Source: Coix lacryma-jobi var. lacryma-jobi
Taxonomy: Eukaryota > Streptophyta > Magnoliopsida > Poales > Poaceae
Direction of reading: 5' to 3'
DNA: 64,000 nt
Assembly: GCA_009763385.1 (NCBI GenBank)
Contig: CM019824.1
Location: 143,351,705 to 143,415,704 of the forward strand
The position numbers and the translations under genes are program-made. How positions within the stretch are numbered: position 1 is the stretch's first letter; every line of letters begins with the position of its first letter. The notes beneath the pieces were generated by a model. That model was not told where the DNA came from, made no database searches, and worked only from the letters and a program-made list of their open reading frames with translations. This document shows, piece after piece, positions 9,990 to 20,479 of the stretch.

Positions 9990-11285
9990 TTAGGTATGGA
10001 ATTTCTTCAGATGCTCAATATTCCATGAATTTGACAACGGAGAACCATCCTCAGTGACTAGCTCAAATGACCCGGGTCTTGTTACTTTGGATACTATGTA
10101 GGGCCTTCCCATGGACTCATGAGCTTATGGCGCCCTGTGGTATTCTGAATTTTCTTCAGGACCAGATCGCCTACTTGGAAGGTGCGGTGATGGACGTTCT
10201 TGTCATAGTAGCGCCTCATCCCTTGAAGGTATCTTGCTGACTGAAAGAGTGCGGTTAATCGGGATTCTTCAAGGCTGTCGACTTCTAGCCGCCTGGTATT
10301 ATCAGCTTCGCCTTCATTGTACTTCTCTGTTCGTGGGGAGCTCCAGATTAAGTCAGCCGGAAGGATTGCTTCAGTGCCATATACCAGGAAAAAAGGAGTT
10401 TGGCCTGTTGCCTGACTTCGTTGTGTCCGTAGCCCCCAGACTACCTTAGGCAGCTCTTCGACCCACTTTCCGTCGTGATCTTTTAAAAGGTCAAATAGCC
10501 TTGGTTTTAATCCAGCCAGAATTAGGGCATTTGCTCGTTCGACTTGACCGTTGGATTGTGGATGGGCTACTGATGCGTAGTCTATCTTAATTCCACAGTC
10601 GATGGCCCATGACTTAAACTCAATAGCCGTGAAAGGGGACCCGAGGTCAGTGATAATTCTATGTGGCATCCCAAAACGATGAAAGATGCTCTGCATGAAT
10701 TGTACTGACTTAGATGCGTTGAACTTGACCAATTGCATGTACTCAATCCACTTGGTGAATTTGTCGATTGCGACGTAGATGTACTCGAATCCGCCTGGAG
10801 CACGCTTAAGAGGACCCACCATGTCGAGTCCCCAGCATGAGAAAGGCCATGATGGAGGAATACATATCAATTCATGTGCGGGTACGTGCTGCTGTTTGGC
10901 AAAGAACTGGCATGATTGACAGCAGCGGACTAGGTCTTCTGCATCTTTCAAGGCTGAGGGCCAATAGTACCCTGATCTGAAGATTTTTCCGGCTAGTGTC
11001 CTTGATGCTGCATGGTTGCCACAACACCCGGAGTGAACTTCATTTAGGATTTCCCTGCCTTCTTCGGGTGAAATGCATTTGAGGAGGACTCCTGATGAAG
11101 CTCCACGTCGATATAGCATGTCCCCGACTAGTACATAGTTTTTGCTACGTCTGGTGACTTGCTCTGCGGCAGTTTTGTCACTTGGCAGTTTATGCTCTTT
11201 GAAGTAGTCATTGAAGACTTGTGTCCAGTCGGATGTTAGAGCTAGAACCTGAGCAGAGGGTGCTGGGTCAACCTCTTCCTTCTCT
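9990..11285 (-). pseudogene. Integrase of the outer Tat element (3' part of pol)
   Basis: Read from 11285 downwards, this continues the pol frame broken by the inner element (QEKEEVDP across the junction). An HHCC-type zinc-binding region is visible (VHSGCCGNHAASR, then RCCQSCQ). It is followed by the DDE core: WGLDMVGP, IITDLGSPF and HPQSNGQVERANAL. The C-terminal part (FQVGDLVLKKI, MSPWEGP) then loses one base near 10100, which shifts the frame into a TAG. The natural C-terminus (HLKKFHT) and stop lie at 9990-9992. The integrase would insert the cDNA; this copy is broken. Confidence 0.88.
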
Positions 11286-12472
11286 TGTCGGTGTTTCGAA
11301 CCCAGGGGTATGACACCAACGAGTAATACGATCGCGTGCTTCTCTCCCTGGATGGTGATGCAAGATGACACAAGGATTTATCCTGGTTCGGGCAAAGAAG
11401 GCCCTACGTCCAGCGAGGGAGGTGGTTCTTGTATTACTTGCACCTAAGTGCTTGTACAGGGGCGAATACAAGCTCAGTGAGCGTGGACCGTAGTCCGGAC
11501 TCGAATGTATGTGTGTGTGGACTCGTGTGTTGTGTAACTGTCGACCTCTGTCTCCCTCCCGCGCGAAGGACCCTGGCGTCCCCTTTTATAGAACAAGAGG
11601 AGACCAGGGTTTACACAGGACGGATATGTACAGCGCCCGATATGGCGTAGGGCAGGGATCCTGTCTTGTCGGGGCCACTGGGGCCGACGTGGGTGTTGCT
11701 GTTGAAGCGTCCTTGAGGTGTGGCTTCCGTCCTTGGTGTAGACGTGGCGTCGATCCGGCGGGGCGGCCATGCTGCGCTCGTACTGCCTCGTACCGGTTGC
11801 GGCTGGGCCCCTCCGGATCTTTGGGGTACCTGTCCTCCAAAAGACAAGGGAGTCATCAGGACTCGAGGGGCGCGGAGGCGCGGAGCCGGCCTCGAGGTGT
11901 TATAGTGCATGGGCTCGAGGGGCGCGGAGCCGGCCTCGAGGTGTTACAGTGCATGGTATGGCCGAACAGTGTTGTACCGGTGCCCTTTTACCCATGCCTG
12001 CGATGAAAACGAGACTTGGACCCTTACACCGAGTCACTGTGGGACGTGCTATGCACCAGCGGACATGACTGGAGTAGGTGGATGCATTAAATGCGTGGTA
12101 TGGGGCTAGTATCCAATGTCTGGGCCGCTCGAGGGAGGCGTGAAGCGTCTCGAGGGGCTGGCTGCCGTGTTAGGGAGGCTCGAGGTCCCCGCGTGGGTCT
12201 CGAGGTGTGATGTTCGGCCGTGGGGGGGGCTCGAGGCCCCCAGCGCCAAGGCTTGAGTTGTCGGGTCGCGCTCGTCCGAGGCCTGGAGGGCTCGGTCGGG
12301 ACGGAGCGCGTGGGTTCGCCCGAGGCCTGACTTTAGAGGGCTCGGACGAGGCGGGCTTCGAGGGATTGGTTGCTGGGAAGGTTGGCCTAGCTGGAGTTTA
12401 TTAATTGGTGTTCTGGGTCTAACCTATTTATTTTGCGTGGGTTGGGGGTACCCCTTTTTTGTACCACCGACA
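11286..12472 (-). repeat. 3' LTR of the inner element
   Basis: 1187 bp, with TG...CA ends in either reading. It carries a minus-strand TATAAAA at 11584-11590 (promoter position) and a local duplication of a GGCCTCGAGGTGTTAYAGTG-type segment at about 11890-11960. Frames inside it, such as plus 11509-12006, are not genes. Confidence 0.93.
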
Positions 12473-12490
12473 GTAGCCCCCGAGCCCTTG
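12473..12490 (-). promoter_or_regulatory. Polypurine tract of the inner element
   Basis: On the minus strand GGGCTCGGGGGCTAC directly precedes the TGTCGG start of the 3' LTR, the position and composition expected for the plus-strand primer of a Ty3/gypsy element. Confidence 0.7.
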
Positions 12491-13638
12491 TTTGAGTGGT
12501 TGTACTCGAGCAGGGGCTCTTTGACCTGGGTTTTGAGGACTTTGACTGTGTTGGTTTTCGAGGGTGTTTAGCCGTGTTGATTCCATGGGTGTCGCGCGAG
12601 CGACACCCGTGGGTGTAGCCCCCGAGGCCACGGGGGAGGGGTTGGAACTCCCTCGTGGGCTTTTTGCGAGTGTTAGTGTTGTTGGAGTGTCGAGTCCCCG
12701 AGTTTTGGATCCTTTTGAAGAAACCTCTGTCGCTGGGAAACCTTCCGCCTGCTGGGCGCGCCTTTCTTATTTGTCGTGGGGGAACTCCGCCCGAGGCCTG
12801 GCTTGGAGGGGCGTTCGTCCGGAGCCTGAAAATCTCATGCTCACACAAAGGAAAAAGATCAGTTGCAACTGCTCGAGTTATTAGACCCTCTTTCGTCGAG
12901 GGGTGCCAGGCTGAACCGACTGGCCGGCTCCTCGAGCTGTCCGGCATGCCGATTGCCCTGGCTTGTCATCCCGCCGAGTCCTTTCGATCGGATGCGGGGT
13001 GGGATGCCTCGTACTACCACGAGCGGGCGAGTACCGAGGTTCCCGGTGAGCTGGTAACGGGGAATCCAAGTGAGAGCTCGTGCCCCGTTCGATGGGGTCG
13101 ACTGTGGCCCGGAGGCGGTCTCATAAAGCATGGGCGCTCAGTCTGCAGGAGTGTCGGGTCCGTTCGTTAGGGCCCGGTGGCTCGATGCCTCCCTCCGAGG
13201 GGATCTCACTGCACGTCGAGCTCCCCGCCTTGGATACACGTGAGGGGCCTCGAGGGCTCGGCCCTCGAGTAATGCCGCGAATGGCGCCCCTTGGTGTCCC
13301 TGACTCGGGTGCTCGAAGCCGGCTGTCGAACCCTCTTCGAGGGCCAGCCTTCGCTGCTTCGAGGCTTAGGGCCGAGGCCCGTTCTTACCTTTGTGAAGAA
13401 GCCTCCGTCGTCTGGAATTCTTCTGCCCGTTGGGCGCGCCTTTTTAGGCAAGGTAGTGGAGATCACGTCGTCTGGGCAACGGATGCGAAGTTGAAGCGGC
13501 GGCCGCGGAGGGCCCCGATAACTGAGGTATTGCCACGAGTACCCTGCATCCGGCTCGAGACGTGGTTAGGTGGGCGCATTAAATGCATGCGGTTACCTTT
13601 TTACATCGTGGGAGGCCCCGCCCATTGAGGTTTGCCCC
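12491..13638. other. GC-rich non-coding region of the inner element
   Basis: About 1.15 kb rich in CTCGAGG and CCCGAGGCC motifs between the polypurine tract and the antisense promoter. Several frames are open only because the sequence is GC-rich; none shows family motifs. It probably holds the promoter-upstream region of the antisense gene. Confidence 0.5.
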
Positions 13639-13646
13639 TATAAATA
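13639..13646 (+). promoter_or_regulatory. TATA box of the inner antisense gene
   Basis: TATAAATA on the plus strand in CCCCTATAAATATCG. It predicts a start near 13670 and therefore rules out the in-frame upstream ATG at 13583. The next good ATG (GACATGGCC) is at 13787. Confidence 0.75.
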
Positions 13647-13786
13647 TCGAAAGAGAGGGGAAAGGAACCCTTTACTTTGCCTTTGCTTTTACCGTCGCCG
13701 TAGCCTCCACACGCCTTCTCCTCGAGTCAGTGATTGGAAATCTTCCCGGCCGCCCGTCCGCAGCTCAGATTCGTGCCGTCGCGGAC

Positions 13787-16700
13787 ATGGCCGCCCAATC
13801 TCAAGTGCTGCCGGCCGAGGACTGGAGCCCGACGAAGACGACGCAGGAGGAGTTGGCGACGCTGGTGGAGCGTGGTCTCCTTCGCCCCAACCCGGAGGCG
13901 GGGCCCGCGTGGTGGATTCTTCCATCGGCGGACCACCGCGAGCCGCACCCGCCGGAGGGGTACGTGGTGAGCTTTACTCGCTACCACCGTATGGGGCTCG
14001 GTGTTCCGCCGAGTCGCTTCATGCGGGCGCTCACCCACCACTTCGAGGCGGAGCTGCACCACTTCTCCCCCAACTCGATCTCGCACGCCGCCATCTTCGC
14101 CGCGGTGTGCGAGGGATATTTGAGGATGGAGCCGCACTGGGAGATGTTCGTCCACCTCTTCCGGGGCGAGCTCTTCGTCAAGGCCTCGAAGTCCGGCGGG
14201 AGGCGGTTCGTGCGGATGGGCTCCTTGGCCGTCACCGCGAGGACTGGACCTTCACCGGCCGGCGTTCCCCGCGAGTACCTGCGCTACAAACTCTCTTCTA
14301 ACCAGGCGGGATGGGACGACCACTGGTTCTACCTGCGGAACGAAGGCGACCTCTTTCCGCGATATACTGGCGGTGTCCTCACCCGACGTCCGGAGAAGTG
14401 GACTTGGGGCGTCGCGTCAGACAGGCAGCGCCACCTGGTGCCGCTAATGAGGGCGATGAAGACGTTGGTGGAGGAGAAGGGGCTGACCGTCGCAGCGGTC
14501 ATCTGGGCGTTCCACCAGCGGAGGGTCCTTCCTCTGGCGGACCGTCCCCTCCTCATGTTCGAGATGGGGCCTAAGGCCTCGCTCGAGGGGTTGAGGCGCT
14601 CGAGGTTGGCCGAGGCGGAGCTGTCCCGGAATGAAGCCGTCTCCCGGGTGTCGATCACGATCCAAGGGACGTTCCGCCCCGAGGAAGCCAACCTGATTGC
14701 TATGGCACCCAGCACGGGGTGTCCTGACCTGGTAAGCTCCCCTCGAGCGGGTTGGCCTTGAGCCCTTCTTTCCTTCTTTCTTCCCGCGATTTTCCTTATC
14801 TGTTTTATTTTCGCAGGGGGCGTTTACTTATCGCGCGTCGAGGCCTCCGGTGAGGGAGGACGCCGCGGATACCCAGGTGAGGCGCCTTTCTGCTCAAAAA
14901 GATAAGGAGAGCAAGGACGCCAGGAAGGAAAAGGAAAAAATCAAAAACTTGCGTCGCTCGGCTCGGGAGCAGAGGCTGGCGAAGGCTCGCCGCAACCGTC
15001 AGCCTGGAGACGAGTCCCCAGAGCTGAGCCCCTCGGGCTCGGGGGAGGAGAGCGACGACGAGGATGATGATGATGATGACGAGGGGATGGACGCGCGCCT
15101 GAGGCGCGCGGGGGTCTTCGGCGTCGGGGCTGACCCCTCCTTTGTGCAGGAGGGTGTCTTGGAGGTCCCCGCGGCGAAGGGATCGCGCGGGACGCAGCCG
15201 CGGAGGGTCGTGCCGAGCCAGGCTTCGGCAGAAGGCCAGGGGACCTCGAGCTCCGCGCCGGTCGTGCCGGCCGTCGTGAGGAAGCCGCGGACCCGGAGCG
15301 CTGTCGACGCGGCGCAGAAGGGGTCGACGTCGGTGTCGACCCAGGCGGAGGATCCCGAGAGGGGCCGTTCCTCGAGGCATGGCCCTCGCGTCGAGAGGGA
15401 TCCCGAGCCCGCCCGTCGCGAAGCGTCGAGGGGGACTTCGAGCTCCCGGAGGAGCGGGCAGCACGACGGGGCGTCAAGCCCCCGCCTCCACGACCGTCGT
15501 GGGAGGAGCCCTCGGTCGCCTCGTGACGGTGGCCGCGAGCGGCCTCGGAGCCCGTCGCCGCAACCACGTCGGGAGAGGGAGGCGGATGCGGGGAGGCCTG
15601 ACCGCCGCATCGAGTGTCGGAGCGGGTCCCGGAGCCCACGTCGAGAGAGTCGCCAAGACGACCGCTTGGCTGGGACAAGGTCCCCCTCCCGGGGCGAGAG
15701 GCCTAGAGATAGCTCCCCATCGGGGTCGAGCCACAGGAGGCACCTGGAGCCTTCCCTTTCCCCGGGCCACGTGGAAGCGGCCCAGGTACGCGGCTCGAGC
15801 CAAGGGTCGGGAACGAAGCCCCCGAGCGGGTCCGGCGACTCGGGGAAAAAGCTCGGCCGTCGTTTTGGGTAAGTGATGTTTCAATTCTGATGGTAGTGAG
15901 GATTTGCCCCCCAACCCTCCCCCCCTTTTTTTTTGTTTGACGATACGTGCTGTCTCCGGGCTTTCCAGGGAGAAGCGCACTCGGCAGGAGGCGGGGCCCG
16001 CGGCGTCCAAGCGGGCCAAGACTTCGAGCTCCGCGGATGTCCAGGCACCTCGAGGTATGGGCCCTTCTTCTGCCGGTGAGGCGGCTTGGTTGGCGAAGGC
16101 TCGAGCGGCTATGGCTCGAGGAAGTCGGATGGCCGCAGTGGATCTTGGTGAGGCTGGCGACGCCGACCGCGTGGGTCGAAATCTTTTTTGGTCCTGACGA
16201 TGATGTTTTCTTCTGTAGCAGGGACCTCAACTTCTAGCGTCGAGCCTGCCGTGACCGCGTCCGTCACGGCCCCACCCCCTCCTCCTTTGGTGGCGCCGTC
16301 CGAGGGGGCGCCTTTACCCCTGCCTACGACGGCTGCCCCGGGGGGTGTGCCGGAGGTAGGGGCGGCCTCGGTGGAGCTCGAGGCCGAGGCGGTTACGGGC
16401 CTTGGGGGCCTAGACGCCACGAGCTGACCTGCTGGTCAAGACCCCCCTCCGCCGGAGCCTCTCGCGCCCCCGGAGCAGGAGAACGCCGAGAAGGTGTCGG
16501 GGGCGAGGGTGCCCACGGTGGAGGAGCTCTTAGAAGAGCTGGAGAAGGCGCCGCCTTCGGACGAAGCCCCCGCGCTGGAGGCGGGGCCCGAGGCACCGTC
16601 CGGAGCCGGCCAAGGGCCGGAAGACTTGGGCCATCCGCTGCCGCTCGTTCTCCCGCGTGCTGACGCATCAAGCTCGGGCGGCGCCATGGTCTTCGTCGAA

Positions 16701-17875
16701 CGCCCGCGGGCGGCGCGAGCCATCTTCAAGGAGGTGGTCGAGCTGATGGCGGAGGCGGAGCGGGCTCTGTCCGAGGAGACGGAGAAATCCGCGCAGGTGG
16801 TGGCCGATCTCGCGAGGGTGGAGGGGGAGCTCGTGGGGCTCCGCGCCGAGCTGGGCCAGAACGCTCGGATGGCGGATCGGCTTCGTGCGGCAGAAGCGGA
16901 GCTCCAGGCGGCTCGTGACGAGGCCGCCCAAGCTAGGAGGGAGGCCACCACCGCCTTGGCTGCGACGGAGGCGTCGAAGAAGGAGGCCGCCGACGCTCGG
17001 AGCGAAGCCGTCGCCGCCCGAGCCACAGCGGACGCCGCGAGAACGGAGGCCGCCGCTGCCCAGAATGAAGCCGCCACCGCTCGATCCGCAGTGGAGGCGT
17101 CGCGGCAAGAGGTGATCCGGAAGGATCTGGCTCTTGTGGAGGCAGGCAAGCTGGTCGAAGACCTCAGGGGCGAAAAGCTCGATGCGCTATCTAGGATGAG
17201 CACACTTGAGCGGCGCGTCGAGGTCCTCACCAGCGACTTTGCCGCTTTGAACGTGCACTGCCGAGGTATTTTTCCTGCTTTGTATTGCCTTGCTCTTGAG
17301 GTGCTTGCGCGGGCTCACCTTTTCCTGTTTGCTGTATAGACGTCGAGACGACCGCCGAGAAGCTTCACGAGACGAACCAGGATCTCGTGGAGCAACTTCA
17401 AGGCGAGACGATGGTGTCGGAGAGGGCGCGCGTCACCCTCGACAGACTTAGCTCCGTGTGGTGTGCCGACCCGGTCGCCGCAGCAGAGGGTACGGTGGCT
17501 CGAGGCGATGCCTTGGTCGACGCCCTGTGCTACTTCGATGCGGCCGCGCGGGACCGCGTCCGGCTCGCTCTCCATCATGGCGTGAAGCAGGCGCTCGCGG
17601 CGGTTCGCTCCGGCTTTCGCTACCCGGTCAACGTTGTTGCCAAGGGCTTCATCGAGATCGAGGGGAAGGACGAGGAGTGGAACATCCGTCGCGTCGACGC
17701 GATCCTGGAGAAGATGGAGAAGCCAGGCGCGGCGCTAGCGAAGCTTTTTGAGGAGGACGTGCTGCCTCCCGACGTCGGCAGTGGTGTCGAGGGCCCTCCT
17801 CCATCCAGCTCGATTGTCGAGGTTGAGCCCGTCGTGGGGGACCTCGGGGAGGAGTACCACACCGAGGAAGACTGA
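13787..17875 (+). CDS. Antisense extra gene of the inner Tat element, one in-frame stop
   Basis: The model has five exons: 13787-14731, 14817-15868, 15969-16054, 16222-17265, 17340-17875. All introns are GT-AG and the phases agree; the total is 3663 nt, or 1220 codons plus a stop. Exon 1 (residues 1-315) is the 'putative gypsy type transposon' domain (LVERGLLRPNPEAG, GLGVPPSRFMRALTHHFEAE, FAAVCEGYLRMEP). Exon 2 is highly charged, with an acidic run and then an arginine/serine-rich stretch (RRGRSPRSPRDGG, RSPSPQPRRERE) like SR splicing factors. Exon 4 encodes an alanine/glutamate-rich coiled coil. The C-terminal exon has an RDRVRLALHHGVKQALAAV helix. The only lesion is TGA at 16425-16427. It lies opposite to gag on the element's other strand. 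Function is unknown; it shares its layout with 6130-9185. Confidence 0.72.
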
Positions 17876-18507
17876 GGCCTGTGAGCCAAATTTGGGCGTT
17901 TGAGGCCCTTGTAAAAATTTGTATCACAATATATGTTGTATGGGAATAACTTGTTTATTTTGCGGGAGTTGTTTCTTTTTTCAGTTTTATTTGGCCATGT
18001 CTTCCTATCACAGGCTCGAACCTTTACCGGCTTAGTCTATGCTCCCTTGATACGCGTCGCGAGTTCCTCGAGGGGAGACGTAGGTAGAGTACCGTAGCCC
18101 GGGGGCGTAGGTGGACGTCTACGTCGACGTCCCCCGACTCTTGGAGGCTCGAGGGTATTTACGGGTTTAGACGTTGCTAGTACGCTCGAGGCATGAATCG
18201 AGATGGCGGTCAAACAAATCTGAAAAGAAAACGCGCTTTTTTCTGGAGTCTGGGGGGAAGCCCCTTGTCAGCCCCCGAGGGAGGCTCGTCCCTGAGCAAG
18301 GCAGGGTCGAGGCTACCTTTGATTTGAACGAAAAAAAGAACTTGGAAATGAACTTTTATTCATTCAAAATGCGACATGTGCACAAAATACGAGAAATGAA
18401 CGAAGCCTCGAGGCTTTAGGGGTAGAAAACGACGTAGCTGTTCGACGCTCCGAGCTGAAGTCGGGCTCGGGGTTGTTTTCGTGGGGCAGCGCTGAAGGTC
18501 GAAGGCC
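17876..18507. other. Non-coding region between convergent antisense gene and gag
   Basis: About 630 bp follow the antisense stop and precede the tandem repeat. The first 100 bp are AT-rich (AATATATG near 17929) and could hold the poly(A) signal. No gene is seen. Confidence 0.5.
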
Positions 18508-18680
18508 GAGCCCCCGAGTCCGGTTCGAGGTGGGGCGTCGAAGGGGCGTCGAGCCCCCGAGTCCGGCTCGAGGTGGGGCGTCGAAGGGGCGTCGAGCCCC
18601 CGAGTCCGGCTCGAGGTGGGGCGTCGAAGGGACGTCGAGCCCCCGAGCCCAGCCCGAGGGGTGACGTCGAAGTCGAACTC
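18508..18680. repeat. 43-bp tandem repeat downstream of gag
   Basis: Units start at 18508, 18551, 18594 and (partial) 18637. Each contains GAGCCCCCGAGTCCGG and CGAGGTGGGGCGTCGAAG. The array lies just beyond the gag stop, where pol would begin in a complete element. Confidence 0.85.
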
Positions 18681-18722
18681 CCACGTCCGGCTCGAGGGGC
18701 GGCGTCGTGCGTGGTGGCCAAC

Positions 18723-20423
18723 TTAGCCAGCTCGTCTGCGGCGGGCGCCCACGCGCACTTCTTCGTCGTCATCGTCTTCGTCGTCGCGCCTTGCCTTTTG
18801 TCCTTCGCCTTGGCCCGCGGAGTGGCCAAAGAAGGCCCCTACTGCCTCGTTGCCGGAGGCGAAGCTGGTGACCTGATCCATCAAGTCTTCGATCGTCCTG
18901 GGACGGTAGCGCCCTAACTCGTGGACCAGCTTTTGGCACGTCGTGCCTGCGAGGAACGCTGAGATGACCTCCTCATCAGGCATGTGAGGGAGCTCGAGGC
19001 GTTGCTTCGAGAGCCGCCGAGCGAAGTCGCGGAGGGGTTCGTCCGCTGCCTGCCTGCAACGTCGCAGATCCCAGGAGTTGCCTGGGCGCGCACAAGTCCC
19101 CTTGAAATTCCTGTCGAAGACCCTGACTAGGTCGGCCCAGTCATGGATCTGATCCGGCGGGAGCCCCTCGAGCCACCGGCGGGCGGTGTCCGAGAGGTAA
19201 AGTGGGAGTTGGCGTATGATCACACGGTCGTCGCCCTTCGCTCCGCCCAGTTGGCAGCCTAGGCGGAAGTCTGAGAGCCAGAGCTTGGGCTCGACCTCCC
19301 CGTCATACTTTACGACGTTGGTCGGTGGTCGAAAGCGGTCGGGGAGGGTCGAGCTGCGGATGGCCCGGCTGAAGACCCTGGGGCCCGGGGGCTCGAGGGT
19401 TTGTCGGCTGTCCGCAACCCGCTTTTGGGCTAGTCTGGCTTGAGGGGCGTCCGGCTGGCGGACCGACGTCTCGTGCTTGCTGCGGGGTGCGTCTGCTGGC
19501 TTCTCCGAGGCTGCTCTGCGCTGGCGCGAGGCCGAGCTCTCGGCTATCTGCACAGCGGCCGTTTCGAGGAGGCTCTTTACTTCCCCAAGCATGCGTCTGG
19601 CGTCGGGGTTGGAGACGGCGGGCAGATCGCGGAGCATCATTGCGGCCGCCACCACGTTTTGCCCGGCTCGCGGGAGGCACACCTCGGGGCGTGCTGGCGC
19701 CCCGTCCCCGAGGGTCCGTCGGTGGGCATCTCGAGCCCGACCTCGAGCTCCGGCTCCTCGAGGCTGGGGTGGTTCCTGCATCAGAGTTTGCTGGAGCTGC
19801 AACAGGCGTTGTCGTTCCTCCTCGGTCTGGGTGATTGCCTCCCGCACCTGTGCGAGTTGCGCCGCCCTGCAGTCGTCGTGTTGAGGCGGTGCAACCGAGG
19901 CCGAGGATTTGCTTCTTGCCTGAACGCGCGAACCGCCCGCCGTAGCCACGTCATTGGGCGCTCCGAGGTTGAGCATTGGCCTGACGTCGTCATCGTCGTC
20001 GTCGTCGCTCACCACTCCCTCGAGCTGGAAGCACTCCCTGGTGGGATACCAGACGTGCCGGTCCGCACGTGTGACAGACGCGAACTTGCTGGGGGAGCGC
20101 GCCCGCGCCCTGGAGGTCGCCGGCCGCGTGCCGGGCAGGTTTCCCCTCGGGGATTCTGCGCCAGCCGCGGGGAAGTGGGCGTACGCCGCCGGCACCGCCT
20201 GCGCCTGGCGACAATGGTGACCACGACGCCGCTCGCGAAGTGGCGACGCATGGGGGTGCAGACGACGCGTCATGCCCCCCGCGCGGGGTGGTGTGACACG
20301 CCTTCCGCTCGGGCCCTCCGTGGAGAGCGGGGTCAGCTCGTTGCCGTTGCCGGCGGCTAGGGACTCAAGGTTCCCGAACCACACGACGGCACCGGCAGAG
20401 AACGAAGGAGTCGAAGAAGCCAT
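18723..20423 (-). CDS. Gag polyprotein of the inner element
   Basis: Gag builds the virus-like particle that packages retrotransposon RNA in the cytoplasm. The frame is 566 residues and has no lesion. It opens with MASSTPSFSAGAVVWFG, like the outer element's start (MFSAGSIFVFG). A disordered N-terminal half follows with an acidic run (about 135-145) and a Q/E-rich helix (TQTEEERQRLLQLQQTL). The retrotransposon gag domain covers about 350-530 (KYDGEVEPKLWLSDF, ARRWLEGLPPDQIHDWADL, DEPLRDFARRLSKQR). It ends in a charged tail with an acidic run and arginine-rich end; no CCHC zinc knuckle is present. The gene begins about 40 nt after the primer-binding site. Nothing of pol follows: a tandem repeat and the convergent antisense gene do. 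Confidence 0.88.
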   Translation of the reverse strand: MASSTPSFSAGAVVWFGNLESLAAGNGNELTPLSTEGPSGRRVTPPRAGGMTRRLHPHASPLRERRRGHHCRQAQAVPAAYAHFPAAGAESPRGNLPGTRPATSRARARSPSKFASVTRADRHVWYPTRECFQLEGVVSDDDDDDDVRPMLNLGAPNDVATAGGSRVQARSKSSASVAPPQHDDCRAAQLAQVREAITQTEEERQRLLQLQQTLMQEPPQPRGAGARGRARDAHRRTLGDGAPARPEVCLPRAGQNVVAAAMMLRDLPAVSNPDARRMLGEVKSLLETAAVQIAESSASRQRRAASEKPADAPRSKHETSVRQPDAPQARLAQKRVADSRQTLEPPGPRVFSRAIRSSTLPDRFRPPTNVVKYDGEVEPKLWLSDFRLGCQLGGAKGDDRVIIRQLPLYLSDTARRWLEGLPPDQIHDWADLVRVFDRNFKGTCARPGNSWDLRRCRQAADEPLRDFARRLSKQRLELPHMPDEEVISAFLAGTTCQKLVHELGRYRPRTIEDLMDQVTSFASGNEAVGAFFGHSAGQGEGQKARRDDEDDDDEEVRVGARRRRAG

Positions 20424-20459
20424 CCAGGAGATAGCGAGAAAATGTCTCGGACACGCGCA

Positions 20460-20477
20460 CCCCTACCTGGCGCGCCA
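20460..20477 (-). promoter_or_regulatory. Primer-binding site of the inner element
   Basis: TGGCGCGCCAGGTAGGGG on the minus strand, two bases after the 5' LTR end. It is identical over 18 nt to the site of the outer element at 26525-26542. I do not assign the tRNA. Confidence 0.85.
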
Positions 20478-20479
20478 AC

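Noticed and set aside
11509..12006. Open frames within both inner LTRs (also 20559-21200)
   Set aside because: They are duplicated exactly because the LTRs are duplicated; no family motif, and they lie on the strand opposite to LTR transcription.
12564..13628. Several plus and minus frames in the GC-rich region before the antisense promoter
   Set aside because: They lie upstream of the TATA box at 13639, overlap each other on both strands and show no recognisable domain.
14805..15464. Minus-strand frames opposite exon 2 of the inner antisense gene
   Set aside because: Complement of the repetitive RS-rich coding sequence; the plus-strand exon model with matching splice phases explains the region better.
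19440..20360. 306-codon plus frame opposite inner gag
   Set aside because: Shadow of the gag coding strand; gag has the recognisable domain.
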